Shown here piece by piece: positions 52,625 to 64,000 of a stretch of 64,000 bases of DNA. Source of the DNA: Vespa crabro (taxonomy: Eukaryota; Arthropoda; Insecta; Hymenoptera; Vespidae); assembly GCF_910589235.1 (NCBI RefSeq), contig NC_060961.1:6562501-6626500 (forward strand), written 5' to 3'. Position 1 is the first letter of the stretch. Every line of letters begins with the position of its first letter. A program made the translations under genes and the position numbers. The notes under the pieces are model-generated. The model saw only the letters and a list, made by a program, of their open reading frames with translations. It was not told the origin of the DNA and made no database searches.

Positions 52625-54189
52625 ATAGTTCGGCTGAAGCTTTTAAAAATGGTGGAGCTCCGAAAGTAGGTCAAACGGCTACTAGATGAAAGATTTATTT
52701 TTCTGTAACTGTGTTATCGGAAAACGATTGGGACGTTAAATATCTTTTACAGTTCGAAAAACATGTTTGAAATAATTAATCCGTATTTAACGTACACATG
52801 CACATACTTACATAACACAGACAAAGAACCACGCAAAGAAAGAAGAGGTTAACAAGAGAGATAATAAAATTAAATTGAGTAAGTTTCGAAGGGATCGTTT
52901 TATTTTCTTTTTTTTTTTCTTTTTTTCTTCTTTATTTTTTTTTTTTAATTAAAAAATTTAATTCATTTTTATTGATCTTTCAATGATATTAATTTTTAAA
53001 TAAAATATCCCACACATATACTTTGGGTATATTAGTATTTATATACAATATACGTTTTAATTGGTGTAGATTTATATTTATTTATTTTTGTTTTCTCTTT
53101 TTCTTTTCCCTTTCATTTTTTGTTCTGTTTTATTGTTGAAAAAATGTAAAATAATTGTATAGGGATGAATTTGTTTTAACGTTTGAATGATATGAGAAAA
53201 AATTAAAGATTCTTTTTTTTTTTTAATTATTTTTGTAATTAAATAAATTGATATATAGATCAGACTTTTATCAATACAATTATAATTAAAAAAAAATATA
53301 TAGGTATATATATATTTAATACATAACTTTTACTTAGACAAATATAATTACAATTCAGACACAATACATTCAGTAAATTTTAATATTTCTTTGAATTAAT
53401 TTTTTAATTAAAAAAAAAAAATAAACAAATTAATAATTCGAATAAACTTCGACTAAAATAAATAATTTTTCTCTTTTAATAAATATATATGTGTATGTGT
53501 ATATATATATATATTTTCTTTTTTATTTTGATGAATATTAAATAATCAATTTTATTAAAATTTGAACATATACAGAGAGACAATTGATCTTATTTCATAT
53601 TTATTTATTTATTTATTTTTTATTTATTTATTTATTTTCTTTTTTCCTCCCCTTTTAATCTACAACAAATAATAATCTAATCGAGATATTAATACACGTG
53701 AGCCTCGTCGTTCGTCGAGAACATGCTTTGCTATATCGTATTTTGCTGCCTTTATAAGTAGAGAGTAAAAGCTTATTTGAATGACGCGAGAGATATACGA
53801 TTTTCTAGATAGTGAGAGGATTTAGTTAACGAATGTAGAATGTCGTGAGCAATAATGAGAAAATGAAGAAAATTAAAGAAAGGAAAAATAAAAAAAAGTA
53901 AAGGAATAAGAAATAAAAAAATAAATCAAGAAAGTAAGAAAAAAAAGGAAAGAAAGAAAAGAAAAAAGAAGCGTTAAACGCAACCTTTGTGTCGATGTAT
54001 TTCTTCTGTCTATGTATCAGTGACTCGTTTAAAAAAGTAAGAAAACTTTTATGAACGGCTATAATGAAAGAAAAGTTTTAAAAATATAATGAAACCTTTT
54101 TATCGTTTCGATATATATATATTTTTTTCTCTCGAAGGTACAACTAAAAGAAAAAAGGAAAGAAAGAAAAATAAATTAATAAATAAATG

Positions 54190-54305
54190 AATGAATGAAT
54201 GGATGGATGGATGGATAAATGGATGGATGGATGGATGGATGGATGGATGGATGGATGGATGGATGGATGTATGGATGGATGGATGGATGGATGGATGGAT
54301 GAATG
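54190..54305. repeat. (ATGG)n microsatellite
   Basis: About 28 GGAT units with few interruptions, 270 bp upstream of the exon at 54574. Confidence 0.95.
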
Positions 54306-54573
54306 TATGTATGTTTTGTACAATTATATTTTTTTTTCAAAATTATTCCCACGACTTTAATATATACCTGAAGTCTCGTCCGACTGAAACAATCTCTTGT
54401 TTATATTTATTACGAAAATTTATATAATAAAATGACACACAGGTTGTGACGCCATTTCATTTGGATAATTGATCGAAGTAAATAAATATTAAAAAAAGTA
54501 AAAAAAAAGATAAAGAAAAATAAAAATAAAAAAGAAAGAACAAAATAAGCACATGTACTTTAATCATACACAG

Positions 54574-54661
54574 GGCGGGGTGAGCGCAAAGAGAGTGTCA
54601 TGGATATTCCTGAAAGATTCTTGGATCGAAATAGTGAATCGGATGAGGACGATAAATGGAG
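54574..54661 (+). CDS. Rim: Rim exon Q: linker before C2B
   Basis: 88 bp, residues 899-927 plus two bases. The acceptor ACACAG ends at 54573. The first two bases complete an Arg codon, then RGERKESVMDIPERFLDRNS and ESDEDDKW follow. It is acidic at the end and basic at the start. The donor is GTAAAT at 54662. No domain; the frame is fixed by phase continuity with exons P (44551) and R (55427). Another frame of the same bases is open but starts inside the upstream intron. Confidence 0.88.
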
Positions 54662-55426
54662 GTAAATCATTTTATCAATGTATTATTATTAATAGACAAA
54701 TTTTTATTTTTATTCGATATATTAGGGGAACCGGATGTCGCTTTCTTAAATTAAATTCAAACGAATAAATTTTTAACAAGTTTTTATTTTTAATCACAAT
54801 CAAATATCGACATGCGCAGAAACGACATTACTTTCCGGTCCACCTAATATGATATATTTCATAAAAAATGTAATTAAAAATTTTTTATTTAATTCTTTTC
54901 AGAAAGAATTACTTTTTATATTTTTTTTATGTTATATACGTATTAAATGTTGTAAATTGAAGAAATACTGCTTAATTTAAATATAGATATATATATAAAT
55001 AAAATAGTATAAAGTGTTAGAAAATTTTCAAAATTTATTTTTTCATATTTAATATAAAAGTTCAATTTTTTCGTTTATTTATAAAACAAAATATACATAT
55101 ATATATATATATAGATACATAGTTACATATGTATAATATAGGTATAGATATATATGTATGTATGTATGTGTATGTATAAATCTCTTTAAAATTCCAAAAA
55201 TCATAATGTTAAATAAATTTAATCATTTTGAATTAACGAAATGAAAACTAATGTTAAAAGTTTAATGAAAAAATTCTTTTTAGACCAACAAAAATAAAAT
55301 TTAATAAAATTATATATATATATATATATATATACATACACACACATATATATATATACGTATATATATATATATATATACGCATATATAAAATTTTAAT
55401 TTGTTATATACAATTAATGATCACAG
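54662..55426. other. Intron of Rim
   Basis: 765 bp, GTAAAT to CACAG. AT-rich with (TA)n and TATG-type repeats at 55094-55180 and 55314-55390. Nothing coding. Confidence 0.75.
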
Positions 55427-55509
55427 TCTGGCAACTAAAACTGAAAATGATCCCGACTTGAAGCTAGGACGAGGTCAAATTCTACCGAAAGGCTTCAAAA
55501 TGACAAGCG
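55427..55509 (+). CDS. Rim: Rim exon R: linker into C2B
   Basis: 83 bp, residues 928-955 plus one base. It completes a Ser codon, then LATKTENDPDLKLGRGQILP and KGFKMTS. Acceptor ATCACAG at 55420-55426, donor GTAAAG at 55510. It lies just before the C2B fold, in the position of the LGPGQxxP-like segment preceding RIM C2B. Followed by a 98-bp intron (55510-55607). Confidence 0.92.
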
Positions 55510-55607
55510 GTAAAGTTTTATATGAACAATCAAACTTTACATATATATTATATATATGTATATCTATACATATATATATATAAATAATACTTGTATTTTT
55601 TGTTTAG

Positions 55608-55715
55608 GACTACAATATGGCGAAGTGAAATTAGGTTTTTGTTTGAGCAAGGGTACTCTCGAGGTTGAAGTTATTTGTGCGAGGGACATCTACCCAAAAG
55701 AAAAAGATGAACCCG
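55608..55715 (+). CDS. Rim: Rim exon S: first strands of C2B
   Basis: Residues 956-991 plus one base. It completes a Gly codon, then LQYGEVKLGFCLSKGTLEVE and VICARDIYPKEKDEP. The G-E-V-K-L-G-F...L-E-V-E-V-I-x-A-R-D stretch is the opening pair of C2 beta strands, close to the RIM C2B pattern. In RIMs this C2B domain binds PIP2 and liprin-alpha and lacks normal Ca2+ coordination; function here is by family. TTTAG acceptor at 55603-55607, GTAAAG donor at 55716. Confidence 0.95.
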
Positions 55716-56463
55716 GTAAAGAAATACATTTTCATCTGAAGTTTTTCAACTAGAAGATATACGAATCTTTTGTTTTTCCTTTTTTTTTTTTATGTATCTC
55801 TTAAACTAAATCGTAGTTTTACAGAGTCAAATGAGTTTCATGAAAAATTAAATGTCTCCTCTAATTTGTTTATTTTTTTCGATAAGAGTATATATGTGCA
55901 CAGATGCATATATATATTTATTTAAAATTTAGAATTTATTTAGAACTAAAATTGAAACTTTTCGACATCTAAAATTGTTTCTTGAAATAATAATTAATTC
56001 TGTCATAACCAATATAATAATAATAATAAATATAAAGAAACTAATTCTTAACAATTTTTATGTTTCAAATGTCTTCAAAAAAACAAGAAAAAGAAAAAAA
56101 CAGAAATTTCATCGATTATTCAAAAATATTCCGACAAGTTGCAATTGTAACGTAGAACTTAGAATAACGTTCTAAATATATCTAAGTTTTCAATTACATC
56201 TATATAATAATGTTAATACAATGAACAGCATACAGATAATAAATATAAAAAAAGATTAATACTTCGACAATCTTTAAATATATATATATATATATGAAAG
56301 AAAAAGAAAATTATTTAAATAATTAAATAAAAAGAAACAAACACCATTAATGAGAAAAAAAATTTTCTTGCGAGTTAAAAGATAAATGTGATCTAATTAA
56401 AATTACATTACGATCCGATCATGATTTATTCGTCTAATCGTATATGTTTTTTTCAAAAATTAG
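55716..56463. other. Intron of Rim
   Basis: 748 bp, GTAAAG to AAATTAG. AT-rich with a short (TA)n near 56280-56294. Nothing coding. Confidence 0.75.
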
Positions 56464-56765
56464 ATACCTATGTGAAGACATATTTACGAGACGGTGAAAG
56501 ATGGTTGCAGAAAAGAAAGACAAGAGTTGTTCGACACACACGTAATCCTCAATATCGTCAGACCTTAAAGTATAACAGCTGCGATGCCCTCGGTAGAAAT
56601 ATTTTAATAATGTTATGGGAGAAGAAACAAGGATTCGAAAGTAATCAAGGTTTGGGTGGCGCCGAAGTGAACTTTGATCTGTTGCCATTGACCCGTTTAA
56701 CTGTTGATTGGTATACTCTCTTCCCGATCCATACATTAGGTACACAAACAGCAGACTCACCATGA
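56464..56765 (+). CDS. Rim: Rim exon T (last): C2B core and C-terminus
   Basis: Residues 992-1091 and TGA stop at 56763-56765. It completes an Asp codon, then TYVKTYLRDGERWLQKRKTR followed by the strand VVRHTRNPQYRQTLKY, and later NILIMLWEKKQGF and the family ending VDWYTLFP. The K-x-K-T-R basic strand and RNPxYxQxL are hallmarks of C2B domains. The protein ends GTQTADSP, shorter than vertebrate RIM tails. After the stop the same frame stays open for 33 more codons (see findings). Acceptor AAATTAG at 56457-56463. Confidence 0.96.
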
Positions 56766-57079
56766 TGGCTAAGGGAAAAATGGGCTCTCGAAGCTGGCGA
56801 ACTTGACCTCAGACTGAGTCTTTTACTCAAGGATGAGAGTGAGTCCGTCGTTAAGATCATCTCTTGATGGAAATTCTTTCTAATTGTATCTTACAAAAGA
56901 CATTTTATTTCTTATATTTATTTCCGAATTAATATTTGTTTTATCTGAAGGATCACTGTGAGTTGACGATTAAAATTATTTTTTGTCTCTTTTGTTTTCT
57001 TTTTTTTTTCTTTTTCTTTTTTTCTTGATATAAAATTTAACTAAGAATGGATATATAATATCCTTAAATTTAATAATCA

Positions 57080-57330
57080 GCATTGGGCACTAATATTGCT
57101 TGGTTGATTATGATAGATCAAAATCTTTCGTTTACTAAGAAGCAACAAGTCAAACAAGCCAGGCTTGTTATAGTTTTACGATCTAAAAGAAAAGAAAAGA
57201 AAAGAAAAAGAAAGGAAAGATAAGAAAAAAAAATATTAATTCGAAATATTTTGAAGGAGTAATTTAATTTTAAAATGGTCTAATAACTTTTGGATCATAT
57301 AAAAGAACTTTTGGTGCCCACTATGTATAT
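57080..57330 (+). repeat. Dispersed repeat family, copy 5
   Basis: Contains 'tatagttttacgatctaaaa', 'gaaggagtaatttaatttta' and 'aaatggtctaataacttttg', then 'ggtgcccactatgtat'. The left side has 'cattgggcactaa', inverse to the right end. It has a (GAAAA)-like insertion in the middle. Confidence 0.55.
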
Positions 57331-57338
57331 ATATACAT

Positions 57339-57371
<33 letters not shown>

Positions 57372-58120
57372 AATCGAACGTTAAAGGTCAATGACCTTTT
57401 TGTTTTGATCCAAATTATAATGTGGGTTGTTCGTTCGAATATGGTATAAACAAATTTTATTAATTCATGTCGAGAAAGACAATCATATGACTTAGTGACG
57501 AACTGTTCGTTCTTTTTTTTGTTTTTATATTTTTATTTTTATTTTTATTTTTTTTTATTTTTATTATTATCTTTTTTTTATGAAATTTGGAGAAAAGATA
57601 TAGTATATAATATATATATATATATATACACTATGTCAAAGTCGAGTAGTAAAGGTCAATGACCATTTATTTGTTTCCAACGTAAATTAATTTCGTGCAT
57701 TTATATCGACAATGACAATCATATCGAGACAATTATTCTATGTAATTTATCGAAAGACAATCAAAATTATACTAAATTTTATCTTTTTTTATTGTTTTCT
57801 CATTTTTTCTTTTTTTAATCCTTATTTATTTAAAATATTTTTGCTCACCACTCACAGTAATAACAAGCTAAACTTTATGAAGTATTAAATTCATCTATAA
57901 TTTTCACTATAATGTTGCGTCCAATTCATGTTCCTCTACCAACAACATTCAAAAAAAATCGACAGATTTATTAATTAAATAAATAAATAATAATAAAGGG
58001 AAATATACACGCATATATATATTGGCTAAAAAAATATGAATATATTGTGTATGATTCTGTTTTTATATATATAAATATATATTAATGATTAATTTTATAT
58101 AAATTAATTATTATATATCC

Positions 58121-58165
<45 letters not shown>

Positions 58166-58713
58166 AATAATTATTATATAATAATATTATTGTGTTATAT
58201 ATAATCTATTTGTATGTGTATGTATGTACAATAATGATTATAATAATTATTATATAATTTATATGAAAAAAGAAATTTATATAAAATTAATCATTTTAAA
58301 TATTAATATTTGAACAGAATCAATCTCTCAGCAATACACATACATAAAAGAAAAAAAAATACTGACATGATATGATCCAAGATTAAACATACATATACAC
58401 ACGTACAGACATACATACAGAGACAAAAAATAACATGTCTATATAATGGTTTCAGCAATAAAAGCGTACCTGCGTTCAACTGTTGTTTCGAACGATGCGC
58501 GAATTATAATGATCGATAAAAGCAATTATTTTTCTTCCAATTTTATCGTAAAATATATAAAAAAGAAAATAAATAAATTAACGAAGTAAAAAAATGAAGA
58601 AATTAAGAAAGAAATAAAATCAAGATTAAAGGAAAAAATGTTGTAGAGTGAACGCGTGCCACGTAACGTCGATGATTGATCGATGTATATAAGATCGAAA
58701 AAAAAAAAAAAGA

Positions 58714-58744
<31 letters not shown>

Positions 58745-59399
58745 AAAGTATACAAACGAGAATCCATTTTTCCCAAAAAAATGCATAAAGGATTATGAGA
58801 AAAAAATAAAAAGTCAAATCGATCGAACGATATGATCGAAAATCGATCGATTCGTAAAGCCTTATCAAGACTTTTCCTATTGACTTCGGTACAGTTTTTT
58901 AAAATCGAGTCTTGTTGAAATCTTTATTCTCTTCTCTTTTTTACTAATTACTTTTGTACATTTTTATTCTTATCTTATTTAAAGCTAATTAATAAAAAAA
59001 GGTCAATGGAACCATCGATTATAACAACTAATTTTTATTCATCTATTCTTTCTTTTCTTTTTTCTTTTTTTTTTTTTTAATCACAATCAAAGATGATGAC
59101 AATCAAAATCATCGTGATTTAAAACGACAAAATTTCTTTATGAATTGTGAAATAAGCGTAATAATAATTGAGGAATAAGACAACAACAACAAAAATAATT
59201 TGTAAACGATATCGATGGTTTCTCGCCTTAAATCATTTTAAACGAAAAGACAATCTATTTAATAAAAAAAATAAATAAATAAATAAATAAATAAATAAAT
59301 ATAATAAATAAAGTAAAGCTCGCTGGTCGAGCACAATAAAAAATATGATTTAAAATAATCAGAGGTGAGGGAAGAGAGTAAAATGCAAAAAGAAGATAA

Positions 59400-59510
59400 A
59401 GAAAAAGAAGAAAGAGAAGAAGAAGAAGAAGAAAAAGAAGAAGAAAAAGAAGAAGAAAAAGAAGAAGAAAAAGAAGAAGAAGAAAGAAGAAAGAAGAGAA
59501 AAGAAAATAA
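59400..59510. repeat. GAA-rich microsatellite
   Basis: Purine-only DNA of GAA and AAAAGAA units downstream of the gene. Confidence 0.9.
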
Positions 59511-60354
59511 ATAAGAGAAAAATAACTAACAAATGAAATCGAGACTTAGCAGCCAATTTGAATAATATACAAAAAATTTGGTGTTTAGAGGTCGCACAAT
59601 TTTTTTAGCTAGTAGGATGATATACCGACATATAGCGCAGAAAGTATATTATTTAAAAGATCGTTTCATAATGACAGTTTCGTCATTTTGGCCATTGCAT
59701 GTTCTTTCGATAGAAAGAAAAGAAAAATTCAATTAAAAAAAATCAAAAGTAAATTAAAGTATTTTATGTGAAGCTCTTAAAACTTAACTTTAATTTTATA
59801 TTATTATTATTAGTAGTAGTAGTAGTAGTAATAGTACTTTTATATGAAATATAACAATTTTTAATTTTTAGATCATAAATATTTTTATTTTTTAAAATTT
59901 TTTACTTTTAAAAATTAAATTTATATATTATCTTATATATTATATAATAATTCGATTTTAATTTATTATTATATGAGAAAATTTATTATTATTATTATTG
60001 TTATTATTATTATTATTATTATTATATATTATACTTTATAATCATGTATAAAATGAAAATGATTAAAAGTTTTTATTTAAAAATGATACAAAAAATAATC
60101 TAAATAGAGTATTTACATAAATGATAGTTTTGCATATAATAATAATAATAAAAGTAATAATGATAATATAATAAATTTCAATATTTTCAATGAGTTCAAT
60201 AATGACAATAATTTAAATATTTAATTGAATTTAATTGAGATTAATTCGTTTAATTTTTCTTATTATTGGTAATGAGAAAATGAAATGATTGTTTAAAAAA
60301 TAAGACCAAAGCAATGGCCAATGTGATGTAAATATATATACATATATATTTGTG

Positions 60355-60386
<32 letters not shown>

Positions 60387-61464
60387 GAATTTTGAATATA
60401 TATGTATATATTTATAAATTTAATATATACATAATTAATATGTAAATATATATAAATTTAAACTGTAGTATATAACAACCCTTTATATAACAAAAGATAT
60501 AAAAGAGACCGTGAATTGTTCAGACATATTGCGCTTACCCCGCCCGAAGTAGAGATAGGTGATTTAAACGTGATAATATTGAACACTTTAATTTTAACTA
60601 CCTAAAGATATATAGTATCTTCGTGATCTTTTACAAAATATCGAAAATAATATAACGACCGCATTATTATTATTATTATTACTAATATTATTATATTATA
60701 ATATAAGATAATATGTACGAGGAATCCGTAACTGTGAAGGATATTGTCTAAAAATCATAGATTCTAAACAAAAACGATGTCGTTAGAATAATAACATTAA
60801 ATTATTATATTTTTATATGACGACTTGTTGCAATTATTTGATTTGATTTGATTTGATTTGATTCATTTTTCTTATTCTTTAAGGCAACACAAAAGAATTT
60901 TTTAATTTCAAGTTTTTTTATTATTCTTTCATATATATATATGTTATATAGATTTAAAATATATTATTACATTATTATATGATACTGAGATAAAATACAT
61001 ATATGAACATTTTTAAGAGACAACGGAGTCGATATAAAAATATAATAATTATAAATAAAAACAAAACACAAAAAAGAATTTTAAAAAAAAAAGGAAAAGA
61101 GCGCGCGCGTCTAAATTATTTGTCGAGAGAATCGCGATGAGTAATCAAAACGTACATATGCGTATATTACTGACACGTTATTAGAAAATGGTGTGTCAAT
61201 GTTCCCCATATCACAATAATTATCAATGTGAATACATATGTATAGATATTGTGTGTGTGTGTGTGTGTGTGTGTGTGGATATGTAATAAAATTCAGGATG
61301 TTAGATAAACGTATGTTGTAATGTCAAAGATGATATATGACGACGGCTAGATTATAATTAAATAACAAAACAAAACAGAAAAACAAAAGAAAAACGAAAA
61401 CACTATGATCGCAATCACAATATAATCGATCTTGTCTTCTAAACATTCTTATAAAATAGCTTGC

Positions 61465-61513
<49 letters not shown>

Positions 61514-62190
61514 AGTAATGTGCACTATTTATGTCAACAATTATTTAGATTCGGTTAAAAAAAAAGAGAAAAGAACAGAAAGAAATACGACAACCTTCTT
61601 TTCTACTCTCTATATCTTTCGATACTGATAATGGAATAAAAAAAAAAAAGAAAAAATAGAAAAAAAGAAGCCTAAACTATCGTAAAAAATAGAAAAAACA
61701 TTAAAAAATATAAAAAAAAACAAAAATAAACTTTACGCTTTCTAAACTAATCAATCTCTCTTTATACATAGAAAACACAATTGCATAAATAAATAATACA
61801 TATTTACGATATCTGATAACGCTGTGAGTTATAGCTTGCACACTTCTTCTTATCGCGAATAGAGAACGCTACGGATTGAGATTTTATCATATAAATATTT
61901 CATATCAAATATTTCAACTGAACGATTCAAAAACGATTATCTCGAATAATAAAAGAAAGAAAGAGAGAGTGTCAAAATAATAAAAAAAAAAGAAAAAAAA
62001 AGAAACAGAGCAATTCCCAATCGTACTTTAAAGAGGTCTCATAAAGAAAAAAAAAAATAGAAAATAAATCATTGATCTAAATCTATAAATTCTATACTTC
62101 GATTTAATAGCGTGACTTCGAGTGTACCAAATTTCAATTTAAAATATCTTCTAGAAAGAGAGAGAGAAAGAGGGAGAGAGAGAAACAGAA

Positions 62191-62221
<31 letters not shown>

Positions 62222-62739
62222 GAGAGAGATAGAGAGATACAAAAAGAGAAAGAGCCAGATAAAAAAAAGGGATAAGGTATGGCGTTCAAATGGAATTTGG
62301 ATTAGATGAATGTTTTGCGCAACGACTATGAATTTCTTTAATAAACGTTTCAACGGTTTGCTATTAAGTATCGCATAGACAATCCTAACGGACGATTAAA
62401 AAGCCTCTATTTATTGGAAAATGAAAAGACTATATAGAAATATATAAATATATATAAATATATATACACATATATATATATATATATATACACAAACATA
62501 TATTCTTTTGTGATTAGTCTAACGCATTGTAGATGCGTTTTTTACTAATTATTCGAATTAATTAATGAGTAACTATTAACAACTATTATTACTGTTACAG
62601 ATACTAGTATATTACATACTTATTGCTATTAATCTATTCTATTTACTATTGAAATTCTCTTTAACAATAGTTTTATGCAATTTACTGGCCATATAGTGAA
62701 TATACAAGTTTTATATATGTACATACATGTATGCATATA

Positions 62740-62764
62740 TATATACATATATATATATATTTTA

Positions 62765-62799
<35 letters not shown>

Positions 62800-62801
62800 T
62801 T

Positions 62802-62855
<54 letters not shown>
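62740..62855. repeat. (TA)n block with duplicated 'tatattttatata' unit
   Basis: A 40-bp unit of TA repeat around 'atattttatat' is duplicated before a pure TA run ending near 62855. Confidence 0.85.
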
Positions 62856-62859
<4 letters not shown>

Positions 62860-63779
62860 GCGAAGAAAAATTAAAGAACATTTATATCAATTATATAAAG
62901 AAATATGCGATCGAATCAAGTAGATTTCTTTTCTTTTTTTTTCATGTAGAAAATATTAACGAAAGATTAAAAAATGGAATGATAAAAAATGGATAAATTA
63001 GTCTGATATCAAATGAATTTGTTATGAATTGATGAATTTACATGAATTGTTAATCATTTTTAAAAAGTTACGATGGTGTTCAGTATTATATAATCAAATT
63101 ATTATGATTTAAGATTATGTTATTAATCATTTAGGATTTTATTTATCGATTTTCTGTGATTTAATACGTGGTGCCTGAAAATAGGCAATACTTCGTACTT
63201 CATTGATAATGTAGCTTAAGAGTGTCTTTTATCAATGAGATAAAATTTGCAAGCCCCTTTAAGAATGTTATCCATTCGTACATATGTGTAACAATAAATT
63301 CTCGTAGTTAAATTAATGTAATCCATCATAAAAACTTACCGACAAATTTCTTACCGACATGTGATACTCTACTAGCTACATTACCGACAAAGTATAAAAC
63401 TGCCTGTATCAATGCGATATACATTTAATATTGAGAAGTGAAATATGCTTTGCTAATGAAAATTCGAAAGTCCATTTTTATTCAACTTTATGATATTTTT
63501 ACATTGTTATTTATAATTTTTATAAATTAACAAAATTCAGATTCACTATTGGCCATTTTCAATACATCAATATCTTCGATTAATCTCATTCAAATGAAAA
63601 GGAAAGAAAAATCTTGTTCTTGCGCTTGATTATTCTTGTCAAATGATATATCACTGTCTATCTTTAAATCATTCTTTTTTTTTTTTTCACAACTATTAAG
63701 TCACATTTTCATAATCGACAGAATGGCCTAGATATTTAACAATCGAGCATAACCATCTCAGGTTTGCACTATTATCTAA

Positions 63780-63875
63780 CTATTAGTACTACTATTACTA
63801 TTACTACTATTATTATTACTATTACTATTACTATTACTACTATTATTATTACTATTACTATTACTATTACTACTG
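63780..63875. repeat. ATT/ACT compound array
   Basis: 'actattactattactactat' units in two similar blocks of about 45 bp near the window's end. Confidence 0.9.
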
Positions 63876-64000
63876 TATTTCGCCTGAAGCAAAAAAGAAA
63901 AGAAAGAAAGAGAGAAAAAAAAATAAAGAGAAAATAACGATTAATACATACATATAAATACATAAACGTTTACGAGTAAAACGAACGCTGTATTAACTTT

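Larger units (their letters stand above)
44552..54573. other. Rim intron (10 kb) with gap, arrays and possible cassette exons
   Basis: Holds (TC)n at 44690-44760 and 44835-44885, TA-rich DNA at 45304-45440, TC at 45770-45830 and 46262-46325, a dispersed TIR-repeat copy at 46490-46717, TTA arrays at 47270-47430, hexamer repeats at 47656-47735, a CTA array at 47895-48176, three 128-bp tandem units at 48516-48899, TA blocks at 50010-50575, a 200-N gap at 51240-51439, a TIR-bounded element at 51938-52614 and an ATGG array at 54190-54305. Two phase-compatible candidate cassette exons are listed separately. Confidence 0.7.
56766..64000. other. 3' UTR and downstream intergenic DNA
   Basis: No second gene recognised on either strand. 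The stretch begins with the 33-codon open continuation (56766-56864). It then carries a dispersed-repeat copy at about 57080-57330, (TA)n tracts, a GAA array at 59400-59500, ATT arrays near 59983-60025, (GT)n at 61251-61277, GA-rich DNA at 62155-62235 and TA blocks at 62740-62855. AATAAA hexamers are frequent because of the base composition (for example 58457-58462), so the poly(A) site cannot be placed. Confidence 0.7.

Noticed and set aside
60520..60580. Short GC-richer segment near 'ttaccccgcccgaagtagag' considered as a tRNA fragment
   Set aside because: No acceptor-stem pairing, anticodon loop or B-box arrangement could be drawn.
63300..63420. Three occurrences of 'ttaccgacaa/t' considered as a short direct-repeat array like a CRISPR
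   Set aside because: The repeat is only nine bases with uneven spacing, in an animal genome; most likely a small local duplication.

Overview
This is AT-rich, microsatellite-dense animal DNA carrying most of one intron-rich neuronal gene on the + strand. I identify the gene as Rim (Rab3-interacting molecule, the presynaptic active-zone scaffold). The exon-intron style, the extreme AT content, the very abundant (TA)n, (TC)n, (GA)n and (TTA)n tracts and the protein's overall resemblance to arthropod RIM suggest an insect, most likely a hymenopteran. The order assignment is an inference from general impression, not a proof.

Twenty coding exons between 5011 and 56765 splice together with every junction phase matching. 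They give one open reading frame of 1091 visible codons plus stop. The true N-terminus (the Rab3-binding helix and the start codon) lies upstream of the window. Domain order: RIM-type zinc finger with four CxxC pairs (exons 7595-7754 and 9015-9269); a long basic, serine-rich linker with many RRxS motifs (14306-17173); PDZ domain (17603-28630); a short linker ending in an RxLPxxP motif (28755-29484); C2A (42365-43345); a second basic linker (43345-55509); C2B (55608-56750); stop at 56763-56765.

Region by region: 1-5010 is upstream intron or flank. 5011-19419 holds the zinc finger, the linker and the start of PDZ. 19420-27464 is an 8-kb repeat-filled intron. 27465-29484 finishes PDZ and the SH3-ligand linker. 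29485-42364 is a 12.9-kb intron that could also serve as the 3' part of a short isoform, because a stop codon follows the donor at once. 42365-44551 is C2A and linker. 44552-54573 is a 10-kb intron with two possible cassette exons and a 200-N assembly gap (51240-51439). 54574-56765 is C2B. 56766-64000 is 3' UTR and intergenic DNA in which I see no second gene.

I found no other protein-coding gene, tRNA, rRNA or CRISPR, and nothing that amounts to a new biological system. The most interesting residue is: (i) a possible C-terminal stop-codon readthrough extension of 33 codons; (ii) a possible short isoform ending after the PDZ domain; (iii) two families of terminal-inverted-repeat elements recurring in the introns, plus three other TIR-bounded elements; (iv) several well-structured degenerate tandem arrays (units of about 173, 128, 47 and 34 bp) hidden among the simple repeats.
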